Assembly: GCF_036898095.1 (NCBI RefSeq)
Contig: NC_090743.1
Location: 18,405,500 to 18,469,499, forward strand
Length of the DNA stretch: 64,000 bases
Direction of reading: 5' to 3'
From: Palaemon carinicauda
Taxonomy: Eukaryota > Arthropoda > Malacostraca > Decapoda > Palaemonidae
Shown piece after piece: positions 10,594 to 21,708 of the stretch. Made by a program: the position numbers and the translations under genes. The notes beneath the pieces are model-generated. The model saw only the letters and a program-made list of their open reading frames with translations. It ran no database searches and had not been told where the DNA came from. Numbering within the stretch: the first letter of the stretch is position 1; each line of letters opens with the position of its first letter.

Positions 10594-11860
10594 GTTGGAG
10601 GATTTAAACTTTCCTTGTGTGTCCTTGCATTTCCATCTATGATGCTAATGCTGAGTTGAGGATACTGAAAGAGAATGAGCAGAGCCATATTTACTCGTGC
10701 AATAAGTGTGTCTATCCTCGTAAGGATGAGGTGGGATCTAGCAAGGGACTCTGAGGAGAAATTTTTTTTTTTCAGAAGTCCCCCTGGAATGTCTATTTCA
10801 AGAAGCAGAATATGAGGGGAAGCGTGTCTACAATTCCCTTCCGATAATGCAGCACTCTGGGGGGGGGGGAGGGGGGGGGGGCTTTCACCCGAGGAAAAGG
10901 GGGGTCAAGTATTCCGTCGTCCTTTTTCTTTCCATCTCAGAAAAGAAGAAATACCTGAAACAGAAACTGCTGCTCTCTATGCAGTATTTGGCACGTTGGC
11001 TTCTCTCAGTACTGTACAGTAGTTTTAGGAATAATAGGTAAGGTAGTAATAATATCTGTGCAGACTTAGGTCAAATAGGTTATTATTATTAATTTGTCTA
11101 AAAGATGGGCTGGGCTTTGAACAAGTACTGAACTTGAAGCCATCTGATGATCAATCGAAGTTGAAAGGTGTGTGTGCATTCAAAAGGCACATCTGCACAT
11201 CCACATGCTTCGGTCACAGCACGATCAGTTCTTGAGACCTGAGGTCGAGATAAGATGGCGGCATATTCAGGTTGCGCGCTAGTCTGTTCGCAAGCAAGGA
11301 TGGCGGCGCACTCTATGACGTCAGTGCGTTCTGGTACGTCCATACGTGCGTGCGTAGGTACTGTACACTGATACGCGTGGTCGAAACACATGGAGTCAAT
11401 ACGTTAGTTGATACTGTGATAGCTTTTGCCTTCAGAAACAAGTATTGGGAAGGGGATGACACATTTTTACTTTGACAAATTGGCCATACTTGCAAAGTAT
11501 CTGCTGTAGACACCACTGAGGATGTCCTAAGAACCTCTTAAAAAGATAATGGTGTAATCTTGTGCGAACGCAAAAAATCTTTCTTGGGAAGAAAAGTAAT
11601 CCCACAGACCCCTTGGTGCATAAGCAAGCCAGACTCATGGGTACGAGTTGGGGAAAGATAAGAACCTTCCAAAAGGGCTGCCTTGGTACATGGGGATATG
11701 GCAGGCTCATTCCGCAGATGAAAAGTTCTTGGATGGGAGTGGGGCGAGATCTTCAGCACTTCAACTGGTGAATCCAACAGAGGTAAGAAGTCATTTTGAT
11801 TCTGAAAATCTGAAATAAATTGTTTACCATTGAACACCCTCATGGGAGAAGATGGAAATA
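10594..11860. other. Stretch without recognisable gene
   Basis: Contains a G-rich run at 10,858-10,880 and overlapping short frames on both strands (11,098-11,843) with no motif I recognise. Nothing else supported. Confidence 0.5.
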
Positions 11861-13330
11861 TGACAAATTTGGAAGTAATTTGTATTTTTCCTAATGATAC
11901 AAACCTTTAGCTATTTATAGGGGTATTACTTTCGGCACAAGCCATTAGGTTTTTAGAAAGGGTTAATCACCCATAACGCTAGTTAGCGGGGGATTGGGGG
12001 TAGTAGCTACCCCTCTCACTCACACACCTGAGAGTGTAACTCACTTTGTTTGGAAGTAGAACTTCAAGGAGGACTGGGTTGGTAGGCAAATCTGTATAAA
12101 TAGCTACAGGTTTGTATCGTTAGAAAAAATACAAATTACTTCCAAATGTCACTTGTTCCGTAACTGGACCCAACTCTATTTATAGGGGTTGACTTACCCA
12201 TTAGGAGAGTGGACATCCCTTCCAATCTAGCTTTATGGCTTTACCAGGGGATTCCTATTTATGTACGTTAGCAAATAAAAGGTGGAAGCCCTAACACCTC
12301 ACTAAACCTTGCAATGCATGGTCTGCGGCCTACACAACCTGTGTGTTTGTGATGCTAGCAATGTGACTGTCAGGGTAAGAGACCTTCAAATCATAGGATT
12401 TGTCTAAGGTCACCAAGACATACCCAATACCACCTTGCCAGGGTATGGGGACACAACCAGTGTTGACACAATACTAGGTTACACAAGGGAACAATGGTTT
12501 ACCTAAGTTGGTTGAAGTCAGCTTTGCAGAGAAACCTGGATGCTGATTTTCCCCGAGAGGGGAGGATGAACAGAAAGAGCCAGTCAGTCTTATTCATTCA
12601 CTCAGACTAAAACCAGGTAACCAATGCCCTCAACCTCCCACTACTTGTCCATTAAGGAGTTTGGGGTATTAAACCAGTTATTGTGCAGCCACCACAGGAC
12701 CAATTGAGATGGTATCCAGTCTCCTGTGGGTTACGTCTTGCAGGTAGTGAATGGTGAAGGTCATCTGACGCTTCCACACACTCGCTTGTAGAACCTGCGC
12801 CAGAGATTAGTTACATTAGAAGGCCAGGGACATAGCAATGCCCCTGATGTCATGTGCACTGGGTCAACGTGTTAGAGAAGGATCTGGATTTAGTGCAAGG
12901 TCAATGACCTTGCGAATCCAAGCAGAAATGGTGTTCTTCGTGATGGAAAGAGCTGGCACAAGGGGGTAAGCTGCTGCTGTTCTTTTGAGGTAGTGCCTCA
13001 AACTCCTTATTGGGCATAGTAATAGATAGTCTGGGTCATCAGTTACAGAACAGAGACTCTCTATCCGGAAGGAATCGAATCTATGATCCGCAACCCCTGG
13101 GTTTTGAGTCTTTACTTCAAACTACGGGACAAAACTGAAGCTTATCTCTCTCCATCTCCTTGAATGGGCGATGTCATACAAGGCCATAAAGTTCGCCGAC
13201 TCTTTTGGCCGAGGCCAAGAAGAGTAGGAACACCGTCTTCGACGTGAGGTGACAACGTTGCTTGACGTAATGGTTCATAGGGAAGACCCTTCAGGGACCA
13301 GCTATTAATGTAAGATATTACATACTAAGT
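11861..13330 (-). mobile_element. DIRS family B fragment (3' end with ICR and YR remnant)
   Basis: The 3' terminus TGACAAATTTGGAAGTAATT starts at 11,861. Its complement recurs at 12,105-12,151, followed by ACTTGTTCCGTAACTGG, the complement of a family B 5' end, so an ICR lies at about 12,094-12,185. From 12,600 to 13,330 the minus strand is collinear with the YR gene of copy B1 (34,563-35,290), including the stretch around GGGCGATGTCATACAAGGC and TTGGCCGAGGCCAAG, which encodes the region of the first catalytic arginine. Stops and indels throughout. The match ends near 13,330. Confidence 0.75.
12600..13330 (-). pseudogene. Tyrosine recombinase remnant, family B
   Basis: Nucleotide collinearity with the YR of B1 and B3 is clear (shared words CAGCCACCACAGG, TCTCCTGTGGG, GTCTTGCAGGTAGTG), but no long open frame survives. 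The N-terminal part is missing. Confidence 0.65.
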
Positions 13331-14307
13331 CTCAGCGTAAGTTAAGGATAAGGCTGTCTAAGGGGGAGGTCGCAGGGGGATGAAGACAAGACCCTCAGTA
13401 AGTTAGGATAGGGTTCCTTGGTTTAGGTTAGGTGGTGTTCTTGTGTTTATTTCCCTTTTAAAATCAAACCATGTTAAGGCTCAAGAAGTCTGTGTTCAAA
13501 AGAAAATGGAACTCGAGAGGGAATCGTGTTCACATGAAAACGGTGCTTGATGAGGCAGTTAGTCTGCAGGTGTTGTTCCTCCTACTTAGTTTTGTATGAA
13601 AGAAGTTAGTTTTCTTGTTATTTTGTGGATTTTTGCCATTATCAGTTTCATTATAAAGCAATGCAATATTAGCTAGTACATTGGAACTTACATAATTGAA
13701 TAAATCTTTACAAATACACTAGCCTATTTTGAACCCCATATACTACTGGAGAAAAACTCTAATAAGGAATTTACAGATTTTAATAAAAAATACCCAAGTT
13801 GCTGCTTTTATCATCTTAGCACATACTACAGGAGCCTTGTTCCTCCCAGTAGTTCTGAAAAAAAAAAAAATGACTGGTAATTGGTGCTTTTGTCTTTTAC
13901 TTGTTTTTGTCTAGTGCTTCTTCGAACCGAATAAAGGACCCAATGATTTATAATCTAAACCTCTTGGTTATTTGCCATCAATATTGGAAAACACAATAAA
14001 ATTATAGCTCTTATTTTATTCATCATGTTCATAATGAAAGGTCAGGGAAGATATGTGGGTTTTGACATATTTAGTCTAATAATTAGAAATGGAAGCCAAG
14101 TGCACGTTCAAACAGAGGCTGGAGCTCAAAACTACAACTCACTCCTTTGTTAAGAGTGTTTTTATCCCTTTTTGAGCTGGTATTACTGAAGTTACTAAAC
14201 TCAAGATAGATTAGATAAATGTAATAACCCCAAAATACTAGAACACGTGGAACACACGTAGAAAAACATGTCCCGCTTGCTAGAACATAGAAACAATGAT
14301 AAAAATT
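13331..14307. other. Stretch without recognisable gene
   Basis: AT-rich sequence between two DIRS 3' ends. A short A run occurs at 13,859-13,870 and a brief GGTTTAGGTTAGG word near 13,420. Nothing else supported. Confidence 0.5.
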
Positions 14308-14550
14308 ATATTTTCATTATAAAATAAATTTTTGAACATACTTACCCGGTAGTTATATATATAGCTTACGTCCCTGACGTCACGGCAGAAAATTCAAAAC
14401 TCGCGTCAATCGCCGATTGGATAGCCAGATGTATCACCAGCGCACCCTCCAGTGAGGTACCTGGAACCATCCCATGATTCCTCAGATCTTCCATGCCTCT
14501 AGTATCTAAATGGGAGGAGGGTGGGAATTTAATCATACGTACTGTATATA

Positions 14551-14641
14551 ACTACCGGTTAAGTATGTTAAAAAATTTATTTTATAATGAAAATATCATT
14601 TTTAAACATAAGACTTACCCGGTAGTTATATATATAGCTGA
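14551..14641. repeat. ICR of the chimeric copy, family A type
   Basis: The left half is complementary to the extreme 3' end near 14,308-14,350 (stem ATTTTCATTATAAAATAAAT). The right half, TTTTTAAACATAAGACTTAC, should be complementary to the 5' end but is not matched at 21,216. Confidence 0.75.
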
Positions 14642-15080
14642 TTAACACCTTTGGTGGAGGGTTAGAGACAGCCAATATAGTTGGAATTCTGGTTAAGAGT
14701 TAATAAAAAAACAAGCTTAAGGGTTCGTACCTGATAAGGAAGCTGACTTCAATGATTCTCTGCCTCATTATGTCCGCTTTCCTTATGAGCGATCCTCCCA
14801 GGGGGCTGAAGATCTCTAGGAGCTGTCAAACCGGTGTACATAACTCTATGTGACAGAGCCTCCTCTAATACCCAGTTCCGGGCACTCTCAAGGAACAAAA
14901 TTGACCACCTGACCAAATCAATGATTGCGGAAGACTGTCGCAATCTCCACAAAACTACCATAAAAACAAATTAAAAGTTCCAAGAGAAGAAAAAAGTATT
15001 AGGATTATAGGAATGTAGTGGTGGATCCTTCCCCCACTACTCCACTCGCTGCTACAAATGGTCCCAGAGTGTAGCAGTCC

Positions 15081-16034
15081 TCAAAGAGTCTGGACACTTT
15101 TCAAATAGTGTGAAGCGAACAAAGATTTGCTCCTCCAAAAGGTTGTGTCCATAATGCTCTGCAACGATCTATTCTGTTTGAAGGCCACTGAAGTTGCTAC
15201 AGCTTTAACTTCGTGCATCTTGACCTTTAAAAGTCTAAGGTCTGTCTCACTGCAATGTGCATGAGCCTCTCTTATTATAAGTCTGATGAAGAATGAAAGG
15301 GCATTCTTTGACATCTGCAAGGAGGGCTTCTTGACCGAGCACCACAGAGCTTCTGACTTGCCTCGCAACTCTTTCGTTCTGTCCAGGTAGTACTTCAGGA
15401 CTCTTACTGGGCATAGGACTCTCTCCGAAAGATTCGGAATCTCAAAAGCCTTAGGCCAAGGTTGAGAAGGGTGTTCATTCTTGGCAAGAAAGCTTAACTG
15501 CAGTGAGCAGATAGCTTTGTTATCTCGAAAACCAACGTTTTTACTAAACGCATGGATTTCACCAGGTATTGTTGGAACTGTTGAAGGGCCAGAAAGATGG
15601 CCTTCATCTTTAGAAGGTTTATATGGAGGCACTTTTCTGATTCTGACCAGTACGTGGGTCCCCCACCCTTTCTTTGAGGTGTCCGAAAACAGCATCAAAT
15701 CCGGGGGAAGGATGAGAAGATCCACTCCTCTTCGTAGGTTCTCGTCTGTCACCCACCACTGGAGGTCCGTCCGTTCCGCGGGTCCCATAGGGATCAGGAC
15801 GTCCGGGGAATCGTAACCTTGATTCCACCGGGACTTGAGTCGCCACTGGAGAGATCTCATCCTGAGGCGACCGTTGGGAACTAGACGAGCCAATGATGAA
15901 AGGTGACCGAGGAGACGTAACCACGATTGGGCTGGAAGTTCTTCTCGTCTGAGAAAAGGGCTTGCGACCTTCTTCAGCCTTGCTATCCTATCGTCTGATG
16001 GGAAGGCTTTGTGGAGATTGGTGTCTATAACCAT
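15081..16034 (-). CDS. RT end / RNase H start fused to truncated tyrosine recombinase (317-codon ORF)
   Basis: The ORF starts inside the RT thumb (MVIDTNLHKAFPSDDRIARL), continues through LQWWVTDENLRRGVDLL and the RNase H start DLMLFSDTSKKGWGTHV, slips out of the RNase H frame (RKVPPYKPSKDEGH...), and then passes directly into a YR C-terminal half (EIHAFSKNVGFRDNKAICS, CPVRVLKYYLDRT, HEVKAVATS, FASHYLK). The rest of RNase H, the YR core-binding domain and the first catalytic Arg are missing. In the second box H274 is present, but the usual Arg is Lys277. Trp300 and the presumed nucleophile Tyr310 are present. It is open by chance across the family A/B junction and should be inactive as a recombinase. 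Confidence 0.7.
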   Translation of the reverse strand: MVIDTNLHKAFPSDDRIARLKKVASPFLRREELPAQSWLRLLGHLSSLARLVPNGRLRMRSLQWRLKSRWNQGYDSPDVLIPMGPAERTDLQWWVTDENLRRGVDLLILPPDLMLFSDTSKKGWGTHVLVRIRKVPPYKPSKDEGHLSGPSTVPTIPGEIHAFSKNVGFRDNKAICSLQLSFLAKNEHPSQPWPKAFEIPNLSERVLCPVRVLKYYLDRTKELRGKSEALWCSVKKPSLQMSKNALSFFIRLIIREAHAHCSETDLRLLKVKMHEVKAVATSVAFKQNRSLQSIMDTTFWRSKSLFASHYLKSVQTL

Positions 16035-16780
16035 GCCTAGATATACCAGTCTTTGAGTGGGAAGCAGAGGACTTCTCGAGATTTACCATGATCACCAGAT
16101 CCTGGCAAAGTCCCAGAAGTTTGTCCCGGTACTGAAGAAGGGATGACACCGAGTCTGCCAGGATCAGCCAGTCATCCAGGTAACGAAGGACACGGATGCC
16201 GATCCTGTGAGCCCATGAAGAGATGATGGTGAAGACTCTGGTGAACACCTGAGGCGCTGTGGAGAGACCGAAACACAGCACCTTGAACTGGTAGATCTTG
16301 TTGTCTAGGCAAAATCTCAGGTACTTCCTTGAAGACGGATGGAATGGGATCTGGAAGTACGCATCCTTCAGATCCAGTGTGCACATGAAGTCTCGTGGTC
16401 TCACTGCAAGTCTGACCGTGTCTGCCGTCTCCATACTGAACGGAGTCTGCTTGACAAACCCGTTCAGTGTCGAGAGGTCGATGACTGGTCTCCAGCCTCC
16501 AGACGCCTTTCTCACAATAAAGAGTCGACTGTAGAAGCCTGGGGACCCGTCCACGACCTCCTGGAGAGGGTCCTTCTCCAACATGGTCTGGACTTCGGCC
16601 CGAAGGGCCTGCCCTTTTGCCGATCCCATGGCAAAAGAGCTCAACGACACTGGATTCGCTGTCAGGGGAGGGAAAGATGCTGTGAACGGGACGCGATACC
16701 CTAGAGATCACGGAGACCGTCCAGGCATCCGCCACGAGTTGCTGCCACCTTGCTGCGCAACTCTGAAAGCATCCCCCCAC
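15988..16780 (-). pseudogene. Reverse transcriptase domain of the chimeric DIRS (catalytic motifs intact)
   Basis: The open part 16,650-15,988 (220 codons) carries GWRPVIDLSTLN, motif A CTLDLKDAYFQIP (Asp93), FKVLCFGLSTAPQVFTR and motif C LRYLDDWLILADS (Asp159, Asp160). RT copies the element RNA into cDNA. The N-terminal lead (16,780-16,650) is in another frame, and the thumb continues in the overlapping ORF ending at 15,081, so at least two frameshifts separate parts of one pol gene. Alternatively some overlap is natural, because DIRS ORFs often overlap. Confidence 0.8.
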
Positions 16781-16808
16781 TGGTGGACACGCAGGGGGAT
16801 TGCCAACC

Positions 16809-17738
16809 CTAGCGCTTAAGACCTCGGCCGGTGCCTCTAGGGTTCTTGCCTCCCCTGGAGGACTTCTTTCCCCTCCTGACCTTGGCAGGAAAGGGCTTAG
16901 ACACCTTGGGCTTCGCTGCTACGGTCGTCTTCTTCGTGTCCTTGGCAGGACGGGGCTGCTGGACTGCCGGAGGCTTGTAGGGCCTCGATGTCAGGGCCCT
17001 ATAGATGAGGGAATCCTGATTGGATTTCCTCCACCTCTTGGCAGTGAGATCCACGTCCTTAGGCTCGAACAAGCTCTTACCGAGAACGGAAGTGTGTCTG
17101 AGCCTGCTAGACTCCGCGCTGAGAACCTTATGGTGGAAACTCTCGGCAACAGCGTCCCGGCGCTTGAGGATCGTGTTGGCCCACAAGCTCAAGACTTGGT
17201 GGGACAGAAACTCAATGGTCCGAGTGCCCAAGAGGAGAAAGGTTTCCAGCGCTTTCCTGGTGCTTTCCTTGGAGAGGTCCTCGGACCGCACCAGGATGCC
17301 CAGAGACTCCAGCCAGATGTCGAGCCATGAAGTGGCCTGCATGGCGCACTTGATGACCTTCTCCTGGCTCTGGATCTCAGTGGCTGAGAAGGACACGTGC
17401 CGGTTGGAAAGTCTCTCAAGAGGGACTCCCCCTGTGAGTCCTTCCACGGAGTGATGCAAGGGAAGGCTCACCGAAGAGTCCTCGAGGATTTCAAAGTACC
17501 TCCTCTGATGGACTCGAGGAGGAGGGAGGAGCTTATTCCCGGCACTGGATCTGCTGGAGGAGGCAAGCTCCGCGAGCTGGCCCTCGATCTTGTCTCTGGC
17601 ACTCTTCATCCCTTGGGACCAGGGCAATGCTGCGCTGGCCCTAGAGGGTTTCTGAGTGCCGAAGACGCGATCCAGGACCGTGTCCTTACCTTCACGAGGT
17701 GGGACCTCAGGGTCTGGAATCCCATTGGGGTTCCTCAT
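16809..17738 (-). CDS. Gag-like ORF1, C-terminal part (309-codon ORF)
   Basis: Reads PEVPPREGKDTVLDRVFGTQ, a helical middle with SWLDIWLESLGILVRSEDL and FLLLGTRTIEFLSHQVLSLW, RRDAVAESFHHKVLSAES, and a basic tail (TKKTTVAAKPKVSKPFPAK, RRGKKSSRGGKNPRGTGRG). Copy B3 keeps the same segment (50,325-49,735 and part of 51,280-50,255) with many substitutions. A basic Gly/Arg end suggests nucleic-acid binding. The function is inferred from position (ORF1 upstream of RT) and composition; no named domain is certain. Confidence 0.65.
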   Translation of the reverse strand: MRNPNGIPDPEVPPREGKDTVLDRVFGTQKPSRASAALPWSQGMKSARDKIEGQLAELASSSRSSAGNKLLPPPRVHQRRYFEILEDSSVSLPLHHSVEGLTGGVPLERLSNRHVSFSATEIQSQEKVIKCAMQATSWLDIWLESLGILVRSEDLSKESTRKALETFLLLGTRTIEFLSHQVLSLWANTILKRRDAVAESFHHKVLSAESSRLRHTSVLGKSLFEPKDVDLTAKRWRKSNQDSLIYRALTSRPYKPPAVQQPRPAKDTKKTTVAAKPKVSKPFPAKVRRGKKSSRGGKNPRGTGRGLKR

Positions 17739-17917
17739 GAGAGTCAGAACTTGCCAGAACGCGTGTTCTGACTTCTGGTGCTCGCCTCCTGTCGGACTTG
17801 CAGCGATGTCTCCGGACCCCAGAGGCTCTTCCTGGGGGGAAACGTGGACATCCTCGACGGCTCTGGGCTGTTCCTGTCTGATCCTAGCTGACGATTTGGG
17901 AATCGTCTTAAGAGTCC

Positions 17918-19628
17918 TTAGGTTCCCTCCTGGGGGGGGATGCAGGACTCTTGAAGTGAAGGCGGCAGGTCCTTCTCCACCTCGGGACGAGGAGACCTCT
18001 CGTTAAGAATAGGAACGTCCTCCATTGGTGCAATGGGGGAGTATTCCTGCACGACCGACTCTCCTGAGGAGGTGTAATCCTCCTCCGCAGGGGAGGGCGA
18101 GAAGGTCTGAGGGGAAGTAGGAGCCTTGCGTAAGGATCTGAGCGGGGACAGCACAGGCCTCGAAGGAGGATCCACGGGAGAGACTCCTCTATTCCTCTTC
18201 AGGGGGGAGGAAGCTGCCGCTGGCTCGCGACCAGAATCAGAGAGGGCTGGCTTAATAGCCCGCACGAGAGCTCTGAGTAGGGTGTCGAACCAGGGCTGTT
18301 GACTGACAGCAGCGCTGTCTGACACTCCCTCTGGAGGGAAGGGGATCGAGGGATCCCTAAGAGGAGTCGATAAACGAGGGTTCGCCTGCAGGGCTGTAAG
18401 AGAAGAATCCCTAGACCTGTCCGAGGAGCGTTCCCCCTCTGGCGAGCGCGCTGGTCTGCGCTTGCGGGGAGGGGAACGCGACAAGGAAGAATCCGCCTGT
18501 CGGCGATCGCGCTGGGGCTTGTGTGCCAGGCCTAAAGCAGGGTCGCGCGTGAAAGGAGGGCGCGAAGCTGGGAAATCGCGCGCATCCGCGTGGGAGGGGG
18601 CGGGCGTGCGATGGCGCGCAGGGGGATGGTCAGGCGACAGGGCGGGAGCGTGGGCGCGGGGGCGCACGGCAGCTTGAGCGGGAACATGCTCGCGAGAGCG
18701 CGTAGGCAATGGTGTAGGCGTGCGGCGATCAGGAGCTGGAACAGGAGGAGGCCGAACGCGCGGGCGCGCAGTGACCTGGTGCGGCCCTGGAGGGCGCGAG
18801 ATAACGGGAGCGCCCGAGCGTGTGTCCGGGAGAACCGGCCGAGGGCGCGATAGCGCGGGAGCAGGGTCGCGAGCGACCTGGGGGCGAGAGGTTTGGCGAC
18901 GGTCTGGTTGGACCGGTTTACTCGCCTGTGGAAGCGCTAGTTGCGCTGGTGATCGTGGGCGCGCATAGCGCGCATCAGGAACATGTCGCACCGGGGTTCG
19001 CTGCTTTGGAGGTGGCGTGGTGCGAGCCGCGTGAGGGCGCTCTGGAGTTAGTTGAGCAACCATCGCTGTCTTAAAGACAGGCACGGGGCGTGTAGCAGGA
19101 ACAGGGCGCGATTTTGGCGCGTCGGGCGCGATCGTATCTGCAGTAGATTCGCGCGGTTCCAGAGGCGGCCGTGAGCGCCCGTGCAATAGCTTGGCAACCT
19201 CTGGGGCGACAAGCTGAGTCGTCGCGACGCGTGGTCGCGTTGGTGCTGGAACAGGAACTGCGGGCGGGCGCGCATCGCGAACCTCTCTCGTATCGCGAGC
19301 CTCCCTTGTATCACGAACCTCCCTAGGTGGGTGCGATGGGTCCAAAGCGACACGTGGGCGCGTTGGAGTGCGCGTTGAGCGCTGGAGCTGGAATCGCGCG
19401 GGGACGCGTATCGCGTCTATCCCCCGCAGGGCGCGACGAGTCCGCAGGAACCTGAGGGCGCCTGTGCGCCAACTCAGGAACCTCCTGGATCACGCGCGAT
19501 GAAACAGGAACAGGGGGGCGGCGAGGTGCCAAAGGGCGCGTGGGCGCAGGAGGCCGCTGGGGCACCGGTGGACGCGTAGGCGCCATATCAGGAACTGGCC
19601 GCGAGTGTGCAGGTGAGCGCGGCGGCAC
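17918..19628 (-). pseudogene. Gag-like ORF1, Arg/Pro-rich middle
   Basis: The main open part, 19,345-17,918 (475 codons), begins with REVRDTREARDTREVRD repeats, is dominated by Arg, Pro, Ala and Thr, and ends with SLSRSPPRKRRPARSPEGE, PFPPEGVSDSAAVSQQPWF, DTLLRALVRAIKPALSDSG and YSPIAPMEDVPILNE. The latter blocks are conserved in B3 (SDSAYVSQQPWFGALIRAV) and B4. A further piece in another frame lies at 19,628-19,323. High GC sets it apart from the flanks. Low complexity limits functional statements. Confidence 0.6.
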
Positions 19629-19672
19629 TATATCAGGAGCAGGGCGCGTCTGCGCAGTTGGGCGCTTGCGCG

Positions 19673-20272
19673 CTACTTCAGGAACTGCTGGAGGGCGACA
19701 GGGCGCGGGCGCGCAGGGGAACCCTGGCGTACAACAGGAACAGCGGCGCGAACGCCTAAGGGTGAGCGCCGAGGCGCTTTGTCAGGAACATCAGGAACAG
19801 CAGCAGCAGGAGGGTGCGCAGGCGGAGCCTTACGCTTAGGGGCGAGAGGCGCAGTTTCGCGCTCAAGTCCCTGAGACCCCGAAGGCCCTGGAGATTGCGC
19901 AGTGGCAGTCTCAGGTGGAGCGTAAAGCGCGTCAGCAGCTTTAGATGTCGAAGGTCTGGACGACAGCTCACCTTGTCCCGAAGGACGACCATCCTCCGAA
20001 GGGGATCGCGAACGATCCCTGGAGAGGTCAAGGTTGGTAACAGGCAGGTCAGGAGAGCGGCGAGTCGTCTCCTCCGCAGAGGACTGTGGTGACGACGAGC
20101 CGAAGAGGCGCCTCCTAACCCCTTTAAAGGAGGAAGGAAGGCCTCTACGGCGAAGGGGAGGACGAGCCTTCCACCTCATACGCCCACGAGGGGCCGTGGG
20201 ATCAGCAGGCTGACCATCAATGGGCCTCCGAAAAGGCGTCTCTACCAGAGAACTCCCCCAAGAGTGAGTCAA
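19673..20272 (-). CDS. Gag-like ORF1, second segment
   Basis: Contains ETPFRRPIDGQPADPTAPRG, then RRGLPSSFKGVRRRLFGSSS and LDLSRDRSRSPSEDGRPSGQ. The same words occur in B1 (36,334-37,150), B3 (52,309-52,782) and B4 (55,352-55,670). The segment joins the N-terminal ORF by a frameshift in the overlap 20,217-20,272. Ser/Arg/Pro-rich, no enzyme motif. Confidence 0.6.
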   Translation of the reverse strand: MTHSWGSSLVETPFRRPIDGQPADPTAPRGRMRWKARPPLRRRGLPSSFKGVRRRLFGSSSPQSSAEETTRRSPDLPVTNLDLSRDRSRSPSEDGRPSGQGELSSRPSTSKAADALYAPPETATAQSPGPSGSQGLERETAPLAPKRKAPPAHPPAAAVPDVPDKAPRRSPLGVRAAVPVVRQGSPARPRPVALQQFLK

Positions 20273-20972
20273 CGGAAGGAGAGACCGTGGGACTAAGCTC
20301 CTCCCTCAAAATATGTTCGGAGGGGGAGACAGAGCCTTCTGCTACCGCAGCCACAGGAACGGGAGTTTGGCCAGACCTACGGGATGTTTCCGACACAACA
20401 ACGTCAACCACAGACAGAGGATCTATCTCCGCTGAGGTTGACGATTGTTCGGCAGCCGCACCCCGTATCATGTCAAACAGGGCTTCCTTGGAGGGCGAAC
20501 CCTGTAGCCAGAAGGAAGCCCAAAGCTGAAAAAGATCATTATTAGAAACAAACATCTTCTCCGAGGGGGGAGGGGTAGCCGCCTCGCTATGGGAGGCAAC
20601 GACCTCTCCCTCACCACGGGATCGGTTAATGACATCAACAACATTACGGTCTACGCTACCACTCGCCGGCCTCTCGGAAGAGGCCGCCCGAGCGGGAGCT
20701 TCGGAGGAGGAATGGGCGGCAGAAGAAGACGACTTGGGATTTTCTCTCTTCCGAGAAGCCTCGGAAGGAGAAAGATCCCTTTCAGCCTTCTTCTTACGTC
20801 GCCGGGCAAACCTCTCCCACTGGGAGGTAGACCACTCCCTACACTCAATGCACAAATTAGAACTATCACACCATTGGCCCCTACACTGAGGACATAAGGA
20901 GTGAGGATCCGTTTCCACGGCCGACATAAAGGTCCCACAAGGGCGGCCGGGAAGTCCAGGCCACGTACGCAT
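20217..20972 (-). CDS. Gag-like ORF1, N-terminal segment with Cys-rich motif (251 codons)
   Basis: Residues 1-50 include PCGTFMSAVETDPHSLCPQC, then RGQWCDSSNLCIECREW. The cysteines fit CX2CX4CX5CX2C, a likely zinc-binding knuckle. A hydrophobic NDLFQLWASFWLQGSPSKEA block and LSVVDVVVSETS follow. The same N-terminus begins the Gag of B1 (CPYCRGQRCDSYNKCGEC), B3 and B4, so the ATG at 20,972 is supported by conservation. I infer the start of ORF1; the Zn role is a guess from spacing. Confidence 0.7.
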   Translation of the reverse strand: MRTWPGLPGRPCGTFMSAVETDPHSLCPQCRGQWCDSSNLCIECREWSTSQWERFARRRKKKAERDLSPSEASRKRENPKSSSSAAHSSSEAPARAASSERPASGSVDRNVVDVINRSRGEGEVVASHSEAATPPPSEKMFVSNNDLFQLWASFWLQGSPSKEALFDMIRGAAAEQSSTSAEIDPLSVVDVVVSETSRRSGQTPVPVAAVAEGSVSPSEHILREELSPTVSPSVDSLLGEFSGRDAFSEAH

Positions 20973-21016
20973 AAGGAGCAGTCAACAAAGAGGAGAGCGC
21001 TGACAGGTCTGTCATC

Positions 21017-21216
21017 TCTCCGAGCCAAAAGTAAAGTGAGCTAATCACTGGTGTGTGTGTGAGGGGGGAGGGGTAGCTAGCTACCCCTCCCTACCCCGCC
21101 CCGCTAACTAGCGGTGGGGTAGGAAACCCTCGTTAAAACTTTATGGCTCGTCATCGGCTGCGCCGAAGTAATTACCCCATGTAAATAGCGTGGTTTGTAT
21201 TCAGTTACGGAACAAA
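21017..21216 (-). repeat. Family B 5' terminal repeat of the chimeric copy
   Basis: GAGCCAAAAGTAAAGTGAGC, a GTGTGTGTGAG stretch, GCTAACTAGCGGTGGGGTAG, CCCTCGTTAAAACTTTATGG, CGCCGAAGTAAT and the end TTCAGTTACGGAACAAA. It is nearly identical in order and sequence to 45,695-45,879. Confidence 0.8.
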
Positions 21217-21228
21217 CTGAAAAGGAAA

Positions 21229-21708
<480 letters not shown>

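Larger units (their letters stand above)
14308..21216 (-). mobile_element. Chimeric DIRS1-like retrotransposon (family A 3' end, family B 5' end)
   Basis: The 3' terminus, ICR (14,551-14,641) and YR are of family A type (GACTTACCCGGTAGTTATAT; HEVK box as in A1 and A3). The RNase H start, RT, Gag and 5' terminus (21,025-21,216) are of family B type and align with B1 and B3. The ICR predicts a 5' end complementary to TTTTTAAACATAAGACTTAC, but the actual 5' end is ...GTATTCAGTTACGGAACAAA. The switch lies near 15,561 in CCAGGTATTGTTGGAACTGT. Sense order: Gag (20,972-16,809), RT (16,650-15,988), RNase H start, truncated YR (to 15,081). Confidence 0.75.

Noticed and set aside
10847..11041. Small plus-strand protein starting in the G-rich run
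   Set aside because: Begins with Gly repeats from a homopolymer and has no recognisable domain.
18462..19074. Plus-strand frames rich in Arg, Gly and Ala over the Gag region
   Set aside because: Shadow frames opposite the GC-rich Gag ORF on the minus strand.
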